NCBI GenBank assembly: GCA_001600175.1
Contig: BCJC01000005.1
Location: forward strand, 166,471 to 230,470
Length of the DNA stretch: 64,000 nucleotides
DNA from: Erythrobasidium yunnanense
Lineage: Eukaryota > Basidiomycota > Cystobasidiomycetes > Erythrobasidiales > Erythrobasidiaceae
Direction: 5' to 3'
Part shown: piece after piece, positions 20,792-32,336 of the stretch
Numbering within the stretch: the first letter of the stretch is position 1
Layout of the letters: each line of letters opens with the position of its first letter
The notes under the pieces: generated by a model
Told to the model about the DNA's origin: nothing
Databases searched by the model: none
The model's input: the letters and a program-made list of their open reading frames with translations, nothing else
Position numbers and translations under genes: made by a program

Positions 20792-23700
20792 TCAAGCCAG
20801 ATACGCCAGGCGCCGTACGAAGCGTTGCGCCACAAAAGGGGTGAAGTATCTTGCAGTATGCATGCTGCGGAGATGAGCTGTAGGGGCTCTTCGAAAGGGC
20901 AGAGATGGTGGGATGCCTAGCTGCCACTGGGGAGTTTCACGCCTGACACGAAGACCCGAAGGACGCGATGATGTAGTCGGACCAGCAGGACAGTTCAAGA
21001 TGGATCTGAGACTGTCTTCCGTTTCCTTCGAAAAGGCGACCGGTTCTTCAGAGATGCTGGCGGCTTTTGAACCCGCTAAGAAAGGCTGGAGGTAGTAGCT
21101 GAGGGTACTGACGCCTTCGTCCCACTTCCTCAACTTCCCTCTGAAAGGTCGACCGCTCTTCGAGTGCGTGAGATACAGCATAGCTTGGCTTCTTGTGATA
21201 CCAACATAGAGCAGACGTCTTGACAGGACAGGAGTGTCAGTACAGAGGGTAGGTGCTTGGCTACGGAATGCCTGGAGACTGACCTTCCTTCGGATTTTGC
21301 CATCGCTGTATCTTCCGAATAAGTGAAAAGAGGCTGTATGCCTATCTCGGCTAGCCCAGAGTCAAAAGTCAGAAGAAGTAAACCGTACGATATCTAAATG
21401 CTCCTCCCACCAGCAGGAATGAAGGTCACAGGCCACTCGAGGCCTTTGGCAGCGTGCATACTAGCGATAGTCACTTGCGGTTTAGTCGGACTAGCAGCGA
21501 TGGTTGATGCGAAATCCAGTTCCTCCTGAGTGACTTCCAGCAAGCTTTGTAGAAAAGACTTCGGCACTGTGCCGTCCCTGCGCAGCTGGGGCTCAAGGTG
21601 CTGCGACTCGACCTCTTCTGCGAAAGCTCTGCGATCGAACGGTATTCAGCTCGGATCTATTGAGAGGTTGTCAAGTAAGGCAGCTTACCTGAACTCCTGA
21701 GTATTGGCTCTAGCCAATTTGAGGTCAGCAGCAAGGCCATAGACTGTTTCTAGATTGAATTGGAAATCTGGTAGGGCCAGAATAGCTTCAATTGTGCTGG
21801 AAATGTTCGAGTTTGTTGTGAAGTGGTTCGTAAGCTCGGAGAGACTGGCATCATAGTACAGACTAAAATTAGTCGACCCCTCTTGTCACAGGGTTTGGCC
21901 GTCTTTACTTACGTAGCGATGAATGCCTCGAAGTCTTGCAGCTGCTCGGCAGACAGATTCGGTATTTTGGCAGCGGCTTGCAAGCGAGTAAGACCTTCTT
22001 TCTGGACGAGTTCATCGATCGCATCGACGATGTCTTGATCGAAGCCGTGTATGCGAGCAACTCGCTCGAAAGCACCTGAGTCGGCATAACCTTAGCATTG
22101 TCTGTGCACAAGCCGACAAATGCGCCAGCTTACGTGTACCTGCTTCGCCTAATGTGCCATTGAGAAGCTGTAGGTAGGCGACGATGTCCTTGATTTCGTC
22201 GAGCTGGAAGAAAGGTGGGTATTTGCTGAATACATCGTCAGATTACAGTAGATGTAGACGTGTTACAGGTCTGCACTTACCCAGCCATCTTGTAAGGTAT
22301 GCCTTCGTTACGCAGTGCGAATTCGATATTCCTCGAGACGGCATGAATAGGGATGAGGATTGCGAAGCTTTTATAGCTCGACAAAGGCTCAAAGTCTTGC
22401 ATGAGTCGCTTGATCTCCTTTGCAATGAATACAGCTTCTTCTCGAGGCGTCTTCAAAGCTTTGAGCGTAACAGGCGGACCGTCGACATGCGTGACGGTCA
22501 AGTTGGTAGGGATACGTTCAGCGTCTGTAGAGAAGCTAGAGTCAGAAAGCAAACAAGGCAGGTGCTGACTGCTTGTACCTTGTTCAAGGAGTGTAGCTGC
22601 TACTTCCAGAATGTTTCCAGATGAGCGATAGTTCTCTCGCAAAAAGCATCGTCTCGCATGAGGATAGTCTGCAATGTGCATGGTCACGCTTTTCAGCACC
22701 ACGAGCCTTCCTCATGACCATTCACCTTACCAATGAGCATGACCTCAAAGGTGTCTGGCTCTGCTCCTGCAAAGCCATAGATTGACTGGTTGGGATCGCC
22801 TATAATTGTCAAAGCCATGTGTTGCTTTGTCATCCCCTTGATTATCCCATACATCAGTGCCGTAGTGTCTTGAAACTCGTCTACTACGACGTGCCGAATC
22901 TCGTTGGCCATCCTTGGCTTTGCTAACAAGAGTCGACGGCTAGAGATGCAATGAAGCATAGATTAGAAGCTAGACTTTCGGCAGCGAGGGCGGAGCTTAC
23001 AAGTGGATGAGCAAATCTTGAAAGTCAAAGGCCTTGCGTCTTCGGAGCTCATCCCTGTAGAGCCATAGTATCTTGACTCCAGGAGTAGAAGACTCTTCAT
23101 CCAAAGTTCTATAGCCCCAACGCTTCGAGAATTCGATGTTCTTGACGAGCTGAGCGACAGATGGAGGTCTTTTACGATCCGAGAAATGTTCTTTGACGAG
23201 TTCGGTAACGATTTCGAGGCTATTCGAGATAGTCGACTCAGTAAGCTACGGGTGGGATTGGTTGATAAAATGCCCATGAACGAACGTTTCTTTCTCGTCT
23301 ACGACATTGAAGCTCGGCTCGATTCCGATGGCCCTGCCGTGCTTCCTCAGGTCTGGCATTTATGCATCTTTAGCTCACATCGAGCTTTCGAGAAGCGGTG
23401 ATCAACCTACGCTTGGAAGCGACCGAGTGGAAGGTACCTAGCATTTCGATCTCACTTGCAACTTCGGGTCCGAGAAGCTGTTCTAGTCTCGTCTTCATTT
23501 CTTCGGCAGCCTAAGAACAAATCAGTCAGCTTAGCGCGATCGACGGCGGGACCTGCGAGCGTACCTTTCTGGTGTAGGTCACGATGACAAGGTTCTCTGG
23601 CCTTACTTCGCAGTTCTTGATGAGATGTGCTACGCGATAGGCCATCACTCGCGTTTTGCCTGTAGACAGCTAAAGTCAGTTCTTATTTTGCGGACAGCAA

Positions 23701-23856
23701 GTCGAGTAGTCGAGTCTCACCTGTACCAGGTCCAGCAACGACTTGTAGTGCGCCATCGTGCTTGTAGATGACTGCTTCGCGCTGCTCAGGGTTCAGCGTC
23801 TCGAAACCTTCCAGCATCTTTAGCCTGCTTTCGCTCGAAAAGAGAAGAGCAAGCAT
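20792..23856 (-). CDS. UvrD/Srs2-type superfamily 1 ATP-dependent 3'-5' DNA helicase
   Basis: Likely nuclear DNA repair/recombination helicase (UvrD/Rep family, which includes Srs2). Start candidates are ATG 23856 or 23817; the Q-motif follows as LNPEQREAVIYKHDGALQVV. Walker A is split by an intron: GPGTG before it and KTRVMAYRVAHLI after it, with acceptor CTACAG near 23665. Downstream motifs are all present: VVDEFQDTTALMYGI (motif II), IIGDPNQSIYGFAGA (III), LRENYRSSGNILEVA (IV), MHAAKGLEWPVTFIPAGG (V, about 21405-21460), and RRLLYVGITRSQAMLYLTHS (VI, about 21170-21215). About 120 C-terminal residues follow motif VI. There are at least nine introns. The TGA is at 20792-20794. The family is certain; Srs2 orthology is inferred. 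Confidence 0.87.
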
Positions 23857-24904
23857 TGTGAGTTTAGCAACTGAAGAAGTGCAGTTTCGTATGTTAGCGA
23901 TGTGATGAGGATGCGATGCCCAGCGGGACATCCGTGTTGTCTGACAAGGCGTGATCGCCTTTGTGCAGACTTCGACTGGGCCAGAGGATGGACGATGACG
24001 ATGCATACGTGTTGCTGGCTTATGCAATCCCAGCTTGGACGAGTGTGCAGATTGACTTCGCAAATTCGATAATGCTGAAGATGGTGTGCATGAAATGGGG
24101 TGGTCCAGTCTGCGAGCCAGTGAATGTCAGAGTATTCTCTGAATATGTGAATCCCTTTTGGTGAAGCAGCGAAGCTCCTAAGAAGCTGTTTAAGGGTGGT
24201 CTGTCCAGTCCGAACGGCGAGAAGCCAGGCTTCAGGCAGGCAGGAGGGTTGCAGATTTGCGCAGTATCTTTGCGCCCATAGTAGTTCTATGCTATAGCTT
24301 TACAGCATGTACGCTGCTGCATTGCTTGAGACGCTTCGACGTCCAGCCCAGCCTTTCGCATCTATTCGCAGGCTTTCAGATCCGTGCCATATGCTGATGT
24401 TTTAGGATCCTTCAGTTTCAGCATAGTCGGCGTTCTTGCTGTGCAGCTTGACCCAGATTTGTCGGCGCTGGCCGTTCTTGTCATCGTCGAAGGTAGCGTT
24501 TCTGGCGACAGGAAGAGCAGCGCGAGCAATCTGACAGTACATAACGCATCATTCGGTGGAAGTAGATATGACTGCGCAGACAGCGTCGCGAGTTGGGAAG
24601 AATCGAGAATGGTCGAAGAAAGCAAGCGGGCATCGAGGCCTCGACGGCCAGATCACCCTGATTACAGAAGCGACGCCAGCTGACTCGAGACCTTGAAGAC
24701 GACACACCGATGATCCCGCCGCTGTCCCTGTCCGTGCTGACTGCTCGGCCAAGCGAAGGCCTCGAGGTCGTGCTGCTAGAACGGGACGAATACCGGCAAA
24801 CAAGCAGAGGATGGGCCTCATCGGGTCTCATCGTTCTGCTTCTAGTTTTTCAGCCTTCCTTCCTTCAGACTCGTCCAGCCTGCCCTATCTATCAATAATC
24901 GACA
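23857..24904. other. Divergent intergenic region with one candidate short exon
   Basis: About 1,050 bases between the helicase (-) and a plus-strand gene. It must contain both promoters. The only stretch that reads like protein is on the minus strand at 24402-24530 and is listed separately. The long open frames at 24480-24830 on both strands are compositionally Ser/Arg/Leu-rich and look like chance. Confidence 0.45.
24402..24530 (-). CDS. Possible terminal exon of a small unknown gene
   Basis: After an acceptor-like CTGTCAG, the minus strand reads IARAALPVARNATFDDDKNG, then QRRQIWVKLHSKNADYAETE, and stops at TAA 24402-24404. The charged, balanced composition is gene-like, unlike the surrounding frames. 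I could not find a convincing upstream exon or start, and I do not recognise the family. Confidence 0.25.
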   Translation of the reverse strand: MARAALPVARNATFDDDKNGQRRQIWVKLHSKNADYAETEGS

Positions 24905-26899
24905 ATGCAGGATTCTCCGCCAGCGCCATCGACTTCTACAGACGATATTGAAGACAGCCCAGAATTTGATAAGATTCCTCCCGTCAGTCAGCTTGTCAAC
25001 CTAGTGACCGCGAGCATGGCTACAAGCTTGCAAGAGAATTGGTCCCACGGCAAGGATTTGCTGATGGGGTTGACACAGCTCAGGGTTCGCTGCAACATGC
25101 AGTTCTCGGACAGTATCCTGCGCAACTTCCAAGAAGCACAGGACATACGGTCTCTGGTGTCCAAACCCAACATATTCATAATGGCAGATGTATGCTTTCG
25201 ATGGAAATTCCAGGTTCAAGCTATACTTGTCAAATCTCCCCATGATGACCGCCGAAGCGAGCTTATCGTCGACATCAAACCACTCGAGAAACCGGTCTGC
25301 CTATTGCCGGTCGCCTTTGGCATAGCGTGCCAGATGTCCATGTTTGTGCGTGAAACGAACACGCACATACTGGAAGGCTAAGAGAACTTGCTATGCAGAC
25401 AAGGATATCTGATGGTTCGGGCTACTAGCGGCGCTCGCCACGTGGAAGCATACGTCTACCCAGAATGGAGACAGACGGTTTGGCCTCCATACAATGGACT
25501 CTTGCCGACGACGTAAGTCTCGAAGACCCTGAGGACCTGATCCCCTCAGCTACCCCTCCACGTCCTACACGAGTACATACTCCAAATATGCGAAGCGTAA
25601 ATTCTTCCCAACCTTTATCTGAGCAGCTCTCCGTCTATATCTCTGCGAAATTGACACTGTCAATGTCGGCGAGTATGGTCAAAGACATGCAATCCTCCTT
25701 CACACGGTTGGAACATGTTATCCAGCTTTCCGACGCCAATGTTCCGCACGATGTCTATTTTGTCGGCGAACATACCGCCGCACCAGACACCCTCTCCAGT
25801 GTATCCAATATGCTGGCAACGCATTCAAGTCTGCTTTCGTACAATACACATTTTGCCGCAGGTAATAAACTGTCTTACGGCGGTGCCCGAGCACGCGATC
25901 GATTGACGTACACTTCACAGCACTGCACAGCGGATTCCGTGAAAACTGCAAGAGTGTTTGTACAGCTCCCGAGCCGTGCTCGTAGGTGCCGCTTACAGTA
26001 TTCATGGATTCACTCATTTATTACGAGCTTGAATTTTTCGTGCAGGGGGATCGCGACCTCGACTTGCGTCTACAAACATCTCGACCATCCGTTCCACATT
26101 CTTCGGCTTTCTGGCTTTCCGTGAGTGTCCACTAAGGGATCATTCGATGCTCGCGAGCAGGAACGGTCGCAGGTGACACGAGCTCCATTTACTTAGTCTC
26201 GAAGTATGCGAAGCTTTCTTACTATGGCTATCGGCTACACCTGAGCTGCAAGAGGACTGGGATTCCTCCAACTCCCGAGACTCCAATGCTGAGGCGGACA
26301 CTACTTGCAGCATCACAGAGTTATCGGGTAAGTACACATATGCCCGGGGTAATCTTCACTCGCTGATGGAGCGGACCTGCGAGCAAAGACAAAAGTGCTA
26401 CTTTGGAGTCGCTTCAAGAGTTTGCAGACTATATTTGCTGCTGCGAGCTCGAAAGGTTTCTAGCTTTCCTATCAAAGCTTGCCGGAATCACATGCGGGTC
26501 AGAGACATCTGGCTTACATGCCAATAAAATGGAAGATATCACCGAGGCGGATGAAACGCGCTCGCTCTGGATCATTGTCAGTCAGATTACAGCGCAGTGG
26601 AATGCTACTCATTCTGCTTGTAGTCCCTCTTCGCCCACACTATCCGTGCTAAGCAGATTGAAAATCCTAATGAAGACCCTATCGACATGGATGCTGACAG
26701 CAATGATGGTCATTCGGTATCGGACGTCAGTTCCGACTCAGATGAGGAAGGCACTGACGATATCGACTCCGATGACGACAATACGTCTGCAGAAGATGCT
26801 AATGAGCCAAGTGACGATGATCCAATTTCAGACCTCAGTTCCCAGGACGCCGGCGCGAGCGAGGATGGTTCAGATAGCAATTCTGACGGTTCCATGTAG
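24905..26899 (+). CDS. Hypothetical multi-exon protein, possibly BTB/MATH-like, with an acidic C-terminus
   Basis: The start is ATG 24905 (MQDSPPAPSTSTDDIEDSPE). The first exon carries a probable beta-sandwich-like segment (FRWKFQVQAILV, ELIVDIKPLEKPVCLLPVAF). After at least one intron near 25380-25510, a segment with NVPHDVYFVGEHTAAP and LATHSSLLSYNTHF (about 25738-25855) looks like the start of a BTB/POZ domain (DVxF...HSxLLxxxSxxF). The end (26672-26899) is a run of Asp, Glu and Ser, more than half acidic, closing SNSDGSM. Exon joins between 25860 and 26680 are not resolved; it might be two genes. If BTB-like, it could bind cullin-3 ligases. The acidic tail suggests a nuclear or chromatin contact. 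Confidence 0.4.
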
Positions 26900-27083
26900 G
26901 CTTAGACAGGACATTGCCAAAGGATTTATGGCTCACAATGCTGGCCCGATTTGTTGGCTTGCAGGCTTTTTGAAAGAGGCAACAGCCAACTGTATTACTC
27001 AGACCATTTGAGAGACTGAAAGACTGCATGACGACACTCGAAGACAGATGACTAGCACGATCGCTTGGACACTTATCTCACCA

Positions 27084-29352
27084 TCACTTATACTGAACAT
27101 CAGGCTTCTCACCCTCCACGCTGTTTGCCTTCTCCAATGGCGCACCAAGGCTACGCAACCGTCTCTCCTCTTCAGCCGCAGCTTCCTTGACATCGTCATC
27201 ATCGTAGATGATAGCTGCCTCTTCCGCAGTTAAGCCTCGAGTCTCTCTCAGGAAGAAGTAGATGAGTGCGAAGTATACGATGAGGAGTGCGATGTATACG
27301 AAGTAGTATTTCCAGGTGATGGCGGCAAGAGCGACCGGGCTGGTGTGAGGACGTCAGTATTCGAAGCAAAGGCGATCGACAGCTTCAGGCTCACTTTGCG
27401 AACTGATTGAATGTCTGCGAGCATGCTTGTGTAAGCAAGAGGAGCGCTCCCGCTCTGGCTCGCAAGCTCATGCCGGCGATCTCAGGGCAGTAGAGGGAAG
27501 GAAGAGGCGTGATGGCTATAGAGTAGAAGCCTTGGAAGAAGAATAGGAATGGTACGATCGCCAGGCCCACAGACCGCGTCTTGGAGCTGCTATAGCTCCC
27601 CGATACTCCGCACATCGATATAATGCTTGCTAGCATCCCAGCAATGGAGATCATGAACAATTTGCGACGTCCCAGACGTTCCACAGCCGATGCACCAAGT
27701 AGGGCAGTGATAAACTCTGTAGGAAGCCGCGAATGGGTCAGAAAGGCCCTTGGAGTAGGTTGTATGTCAACGTACGGAATATACTGAGACCTCCGTTGAT
27801 ACCTAGATGATGACTTCAGTTGTTAGTATGCTGGCAACCGTCGCAAACCCTTTTCCTGCTCACCTGCAGTCTGTGCGGGAGCTGTAATGCCGACCTGGTT
27901 CAAAACGGGCACCAGATAATAGGAAATAACTCCGTTTCCTGCCCACTGGATGGTTTGATTACAGCGTCGCAAAGAATTGGAAAGATTTCAAAAGAGTTCC
28001 GACAGTCAGATCCCGTCATCTGGAGATCTCATGAGCCGATCCAGCTCACCTGGGTCAAGGTACCCAACAGGATGATGATGAAGAAGCGTCTGATGTTTCC
28101 ACGAGTCTTGAAGAAAGCAGCGAAGGATACGCCGGACGTCCTGGAATCGAGTTCGACGTTTGCCCTGATCTCACGCATTTCGAAGTTGACTAGCTCGTCG
28201 TCCATATCACCGTTAGCACTGTAATTGAAATTGGTGAGCATCAGATTTTTCTAATGTGGTATTTGAGGAGACTCACTGGTAGGTAGCCAGAATCCTGTGC
28301 GCTTCATCGGCACGGCCGTTCCTGACCAACCAGCGAGGCGACTGTATCAATCGCATCGTCAATGCGGGGTCAGAAACCTCTATGAGAGAAGCAGCCTACC
28401 TGCGGAATCCACCATGCACCGCAACCTATGAAGACTGCCCCTAGACATTGGAGGTACGTTGGGATCCGCCAGGCGGTGTTGCTGGCTCGATCAGGGTAGA
28501 ATACCATTCCGAAGGTGAACCAAGCCGCCAGAATGCTTCCGACCTGTTTACCAATGCATGATTAGACGCAGTCGTGGAGCAGGAAGAAGGAAAACGACGA
28601 AGCGAAGTAGGTGCAGTTATAAAAAGACCCTGCAAGATGTCGAAGACGAGGATGAGAAAGCTCAGGCAGCAGGGACAGGGTTGCGACTTGGACCTGTGGG
28701 ATGTCTCAGCCGGCTTCCGGGGCGGTCAGGCCAGAACAGCGCACTTACCAAGGCTGTACCGATACCAATGCAAATTCTGGAGGCTATAAGCTGACCAGTG
28801 TTTGTAGAAGAGCCTCCAATGACAGCTCCTGCTAATTCGAAGAAGCCTCCGAAGTAGAGGGGTATCTTGCGACCATACTTGTCACAGAGCCAGGGACATA
28901 GGAACGACATCGGAATTTTAGGCTAGGGTTATGGGAAGCGTAAGCACGATTTTGGACACCCTGGCATGCTAAAATAGAGCTAGGTATAATCACCAAATAG
29001 TATGAGGCGGCGATCAGGCCAAGTTTCGTGCCCTTGGGTCGGCCGAAGAAGGTTTGCCAGGTAGGAATACTCTGTAGTCCATTCAATAGGGCTCCATCAT
29101 ACCCTAGACCAAAGCTATTCAGGCACTTTCAGCCCAGGCGGTCCGTGGCGATCACTTTGGCCGCGTGAATGCACGTACACGGCCGAGTAGAGGATGACAA
29201 TGTGGAGCATACCTACGTACTTATATCAGTATTCTACTATGAGATGTATCTGGATAGTACTATGACTCACTTATGCGAAGTCCAGGATCTTTCCACCATG
29301 ACGGATTGGTGTTGTTACGTAGTGTCGAGTAATGAGGTGTTCCAACCGTCAT
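27084..29352 (-). CDS. MFS sugar transporter (lactose/oligosaccharide permease-like)
   Basis: Plasma-membrane sugar porter. The start is the ATG at 29350-29352. A short first exon (MTVGTPHYSTLRNNTNPSWW, then KDPGLRI) precedes small exons giving MLHIVILYSAV and the helix-1/loop segment GYDGALLNGLQSIPTWQTFF. Later marks are CDKYGRKIPLYFGG (loop 2-3), PSLYCPEIAGMSLRARAGAL (loop 10-11) and FLRETRGLTAEEAAIIYDDD (after helix 12). The LNGLQ/W-x-x-F pattern after helix 1 is typical of fungal lactose permease-like transporters. The tail ends EGEKPDVQYK with TGA at 27084-27086. Its neighbours are a Zn2Cys6 regulator and a GH3 beta-glucosidase, which fits uptake of oligosaccharides later cleaved inside the cell. 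Confidence 0.85.
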
Positions 29353-29625
29353 CTTTTAAGACAGAGGATGTGTGCAACCTTTAGGGAGATGCGAAGGTCT
29401 TGCAGAAGAAAGAGGAGGTCCGACTGGGGTCAGTCATTTTAAGTCTTTGGAGGATTGGGAGGAGATCACGGTAGTACGGGCATGAGGAAGAGTACAAATA
29501 CTCTCTCTTGGTTACGGTACGGAATTAACCCCACACCTTCTCGAGTTGTCTTGGGTGAGAATGGCCGTGAGTACCCGAACCGGCAAGAATTACCGAACCA
29601 GGAACGTCTCGTGAATTTCAAAGTA

Positions 29626-29689
29626 TTGTGGAACGGAGAACACGACAAGATGCACGGCAAAGTAGATCTGATGTTTCTCCGTTCCACAA
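29626..29689. repeat. Perfect 15-bp inverted repeat in the transporter upstream region
   Basis: TTGTGGAACGGAGAA at 29626-29640 is exactly complementary, in reverse, to TTCTCCGTTCCACAA at 29675-29689, with a 34-base spacer. It lies about 275 bases before the transporter start codon and just past the 3' end of the regulator gene. Each arm contains one CGG/CCG triplet, the core used by Zn2Cys6 factors. A role as operator is inferred. Confidence 0.7.
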
Positions 29690-29780
29690 GACTTTACAAC
29701 AGAGGGCCTCATTCACATCGGATTGGTAAGCAAATCGGTCCAGTTGAGATCCTGGGCGAAGGTTTGCCTCAAGGATGCAT

Positions 29781-32129
29781 CTACGGAGGCTGAATCAGCT
29801 TGGAACCATACATACCGGGGTAGAAAGCCGTACAGTCAGTCTCGAATTGCATCACCCCACCGAAAATATCGAAATCAGAGCCGTTCAGCCAAGCAGATAC
29901 GTTGTTCTGCATGGCATTTAGTACTCGAGCTTCTACCAATGGGAAGATAGATGCCTGCCCACCGAAAGATCGGCCGCGTTGCCCAAATCCAGCGGCATAG
30001 GCGCAGCTGCTGGACTTTGTGCTCTTGAGGGTGGTCTTGTATTCTGTCGAGAGCCCGGCTTTTGCATTTCCTGTAATAAGATATCGAAGTAGCGTGCGAC
30101 AAAGTAAGACGGCAAGCCTTCGCCCTTGCCAGAGACGACGGAGACGTTGGCAGCGCTGTGGACTGTTTGCAGAAATATATCAATGTCTTGAAGAGCAGAA
30201 GGATCTATGTCCTACTTTGCTGCATCCATCCAGCCAATTTTCTACGATGTGTGTCAGCCAGCATACACGCTACCAGCTTCACATGTCAGACATACTCTTT
30301 CAGTTCGGGCTGTAGGATCTCGTGGAGCTGACAAGACTTCGTAAGCTGCTTGGCGAGTTGAAGCACGGCATAGCCTACCATAGAAAGTCTTTCGCCGATA
30401 TAGAGTATCTGAAACGCGTTGCTGTCCGGCAGATAGTCGATCATGTCGAGAGCGAATAGCTTCAGGGCTGCAGACACTGTATTCTCGGCCGCCGACAGGA
30501 GAGGCCCAAGACTTCGCTCGAAGCGCTCGTTCGTTGCCGTGCTGATATGCAGCTTGAAGCCCATATACCAGTAAGCCCAGCGACACTTTGCATCCCGAAG
30601 CACATCCCATTGAACTGGTAGTGCCAGATTAGCCGATTATTGTATAGCTCTGGCTAGTACTTACTAGCTCCATCGATCCATTTGAGCCTGAAGCGCTCGA
30701 ATAGAGACACGAAATAAGTTATAGCCGTGTCCGAAGCGCTCTCACTCGATAGCCCATCTTCGATTATGCGAACCGTACGGGTAAGCTCGACGCTGAACAC
30801 CAGCTGCTTGTCGGATGCGCTCGAGCTCTCGCTAAGCCATTGCGAGGGGTCTTCTGGGAATAGATCCAGAGGTATCATAGATGGAGAACGAGATGTCTTA
30901 CTGCGGAGACGATATGTAGTATCGTAGCATATGAGTTCTGACATGCTGTCATTTCAGCATTGCCAGACAAAAATATAAGTCACTTACGCAACCAAGTCCT
31001 TTGACGATTAAGCTGCATCATAGGATCCTCTGTGTTATGCTGCGGAACTGAGTGACTTGTATGTAGCTCGAGCTGATATCCAATTCGAATGGCAGCGCCA
31101 ACGTTCACAAATGCGCTTGCATCTGCCACTTCGCGCCAGTGAGCCAGAAGAAGGAGCGATTGTAATAGATGAATGTCGTATCGAGCCGAGAGAAGTCTGC
31201 GCGTGACCAGCTGTTTCGCATGTTGCAGGAGTGCCTTGTAGATATCTGGTCGATAGAATTTCGCCGCCGTACTAAGGACAGCTGAGAAAAGTACAGCGCT
31301 TTCCTGTTGTAGCGATTCGGCAGTGACAATCGCAGGATCGAACATGTTGAGGAAAGGACCTAGTTTGTTATGAAAGTGCGAGACCAAAGAAGCAGCTTCG
31401 GCCATATTGAGTATACTCATTGATAGAGGATCTGGGTCTGTATCTCTGGGTCGCTTCTTGCTGCTCTGAACGGTTGCATCGACGGCCTCCACAAGCGTAG
31501 CATAATCTCCTGCGGATCGCATTGGCCTTCCCGGTGAGTTGGGTGAGGGGTGTTGGCCGTTCGGGGGATGGCTAGAAGAGGGAAGAGAATACTGCTGGAT
31601 GCCCAGAACTGGCGAGATCTGCTGTTGCTGCAGCACGCTGGTCTGTAGGGCTTGCTTTGAAGGATACTGGTGCATGTCGAACTGTTGTATATGCGTTTGA
31701 ACAACAGGAGAGGTACTTGATGTAGCGAAAGTGTTCATGAAGATAGGATTCTGCAGGTCTTGAGTTTGTTGGACGTGTGCAGGAGCCGCCTTCTTGGATG
31801 GACGGTGGTGACGCTGAGTTCTCTTGTCGACTTCGAATTTGCATGGGATGTGTAGTCGAGCACATCTCTTGCATGCATGAGGTCCGCCTTCAGCCGGAGG
31901 AGCTTGTGCCGGGATATCGCATTCGATGCACTTGGCCTGTCAGAACGTTATGGGGGGTGTCATTAGTACTACAGTGAATATTGGAGTAGTCTGGCGTCTC
32001 CTGAAGCACCTTGATGGCCCTACAAGCCAGACACGCCTTTCTCGTCCGTACCAGTCTCGAATCGTGGGACGGTTTCTCGTTCGCAATGGTCTCCGCCGAT
32101 GGACTTTGGGATGTTGATGGTTCATCCAT
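29781..32129 (-). CDS. Zn2Cys6 transcription factor
   Basis: Likely nuclear regulator. The start is the ATG at 32127-32129 (MDEPSTSQSPSAETIANEKP). The zinc cluster is split by an intron (about 31940-32015): CLACRAIK before, then AKCIECDIPAQAPPAEGG and HACKRCARLHIPCKF after. Its loop is longer than usual and has an extra Cys. A basic stretch (KRTQRHHRPSKKA) and a Gln/Pro/Ser-rich linker follow. The middle domain includes SILNMAEAASLVSHFHNKLG, HAKQLVTRRLLSARYDIHLL and SLLLLAHWREVADASAF. C-terminal exons give WAYWYMGFKLHISTATNERF and a tail FDIFGGVMQFETDCTAFYPG, with TAG at 29781-29783. The gene lies between the sugar transporter and the divergent GH3 gene, so it is a likely local regulator of both. 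Confidence 0.82.
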
Positions 32130-32336
32130 GGCGAAGTCGTCTACGTTCCTTGTGGTTTCCCAAGGTGAAAATGGGGAAGTCCTGTAAGCCGACTAGGCAG
32201 ATAGTCGCACTTGTGGGCGGTAATAGAAGAGAACAGGGAGGTGGTGGTGTCTTGATTCAAGTCAATCCAGTAGCATCATCCCAACTTGGATAAGTCAAGT
32301 CTTGCTGTCCTTCAGTCCAAGGTATATCGTCCAAGA
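32130..32336. promoter_or_regulatory. Divergent promoter of the regulator and GH3 genes
   Basis: These 207 bases separate the two start codons. CAAGTC occurs as CAAGTCAA near 32258 and as CAAGTC near 32296. No longer element is evident. Confidence 0.4.

Noticed and set aside
23683-23800. Helicase Walker A seeming to read GPGTGET, a missing catalytic Lys
   Set aside because: The GE is intron sequence. Splicing at GGTACAG|GTGAGA to the acceptor near 23665 gives GPGTGKT, so the motif is intact.
26710-26895. Ser/Glu-rich minus-strand frame
   Set aside because: It is only the antisense of the acidic Asp/Glu/Ser tail of the plus-strand gene.
29455-29793. Plus-strand frame of 112 codons
   Set aside because: It spans the inverted repeat and overlaps the regulator 3' end antisense; no motif is seen.
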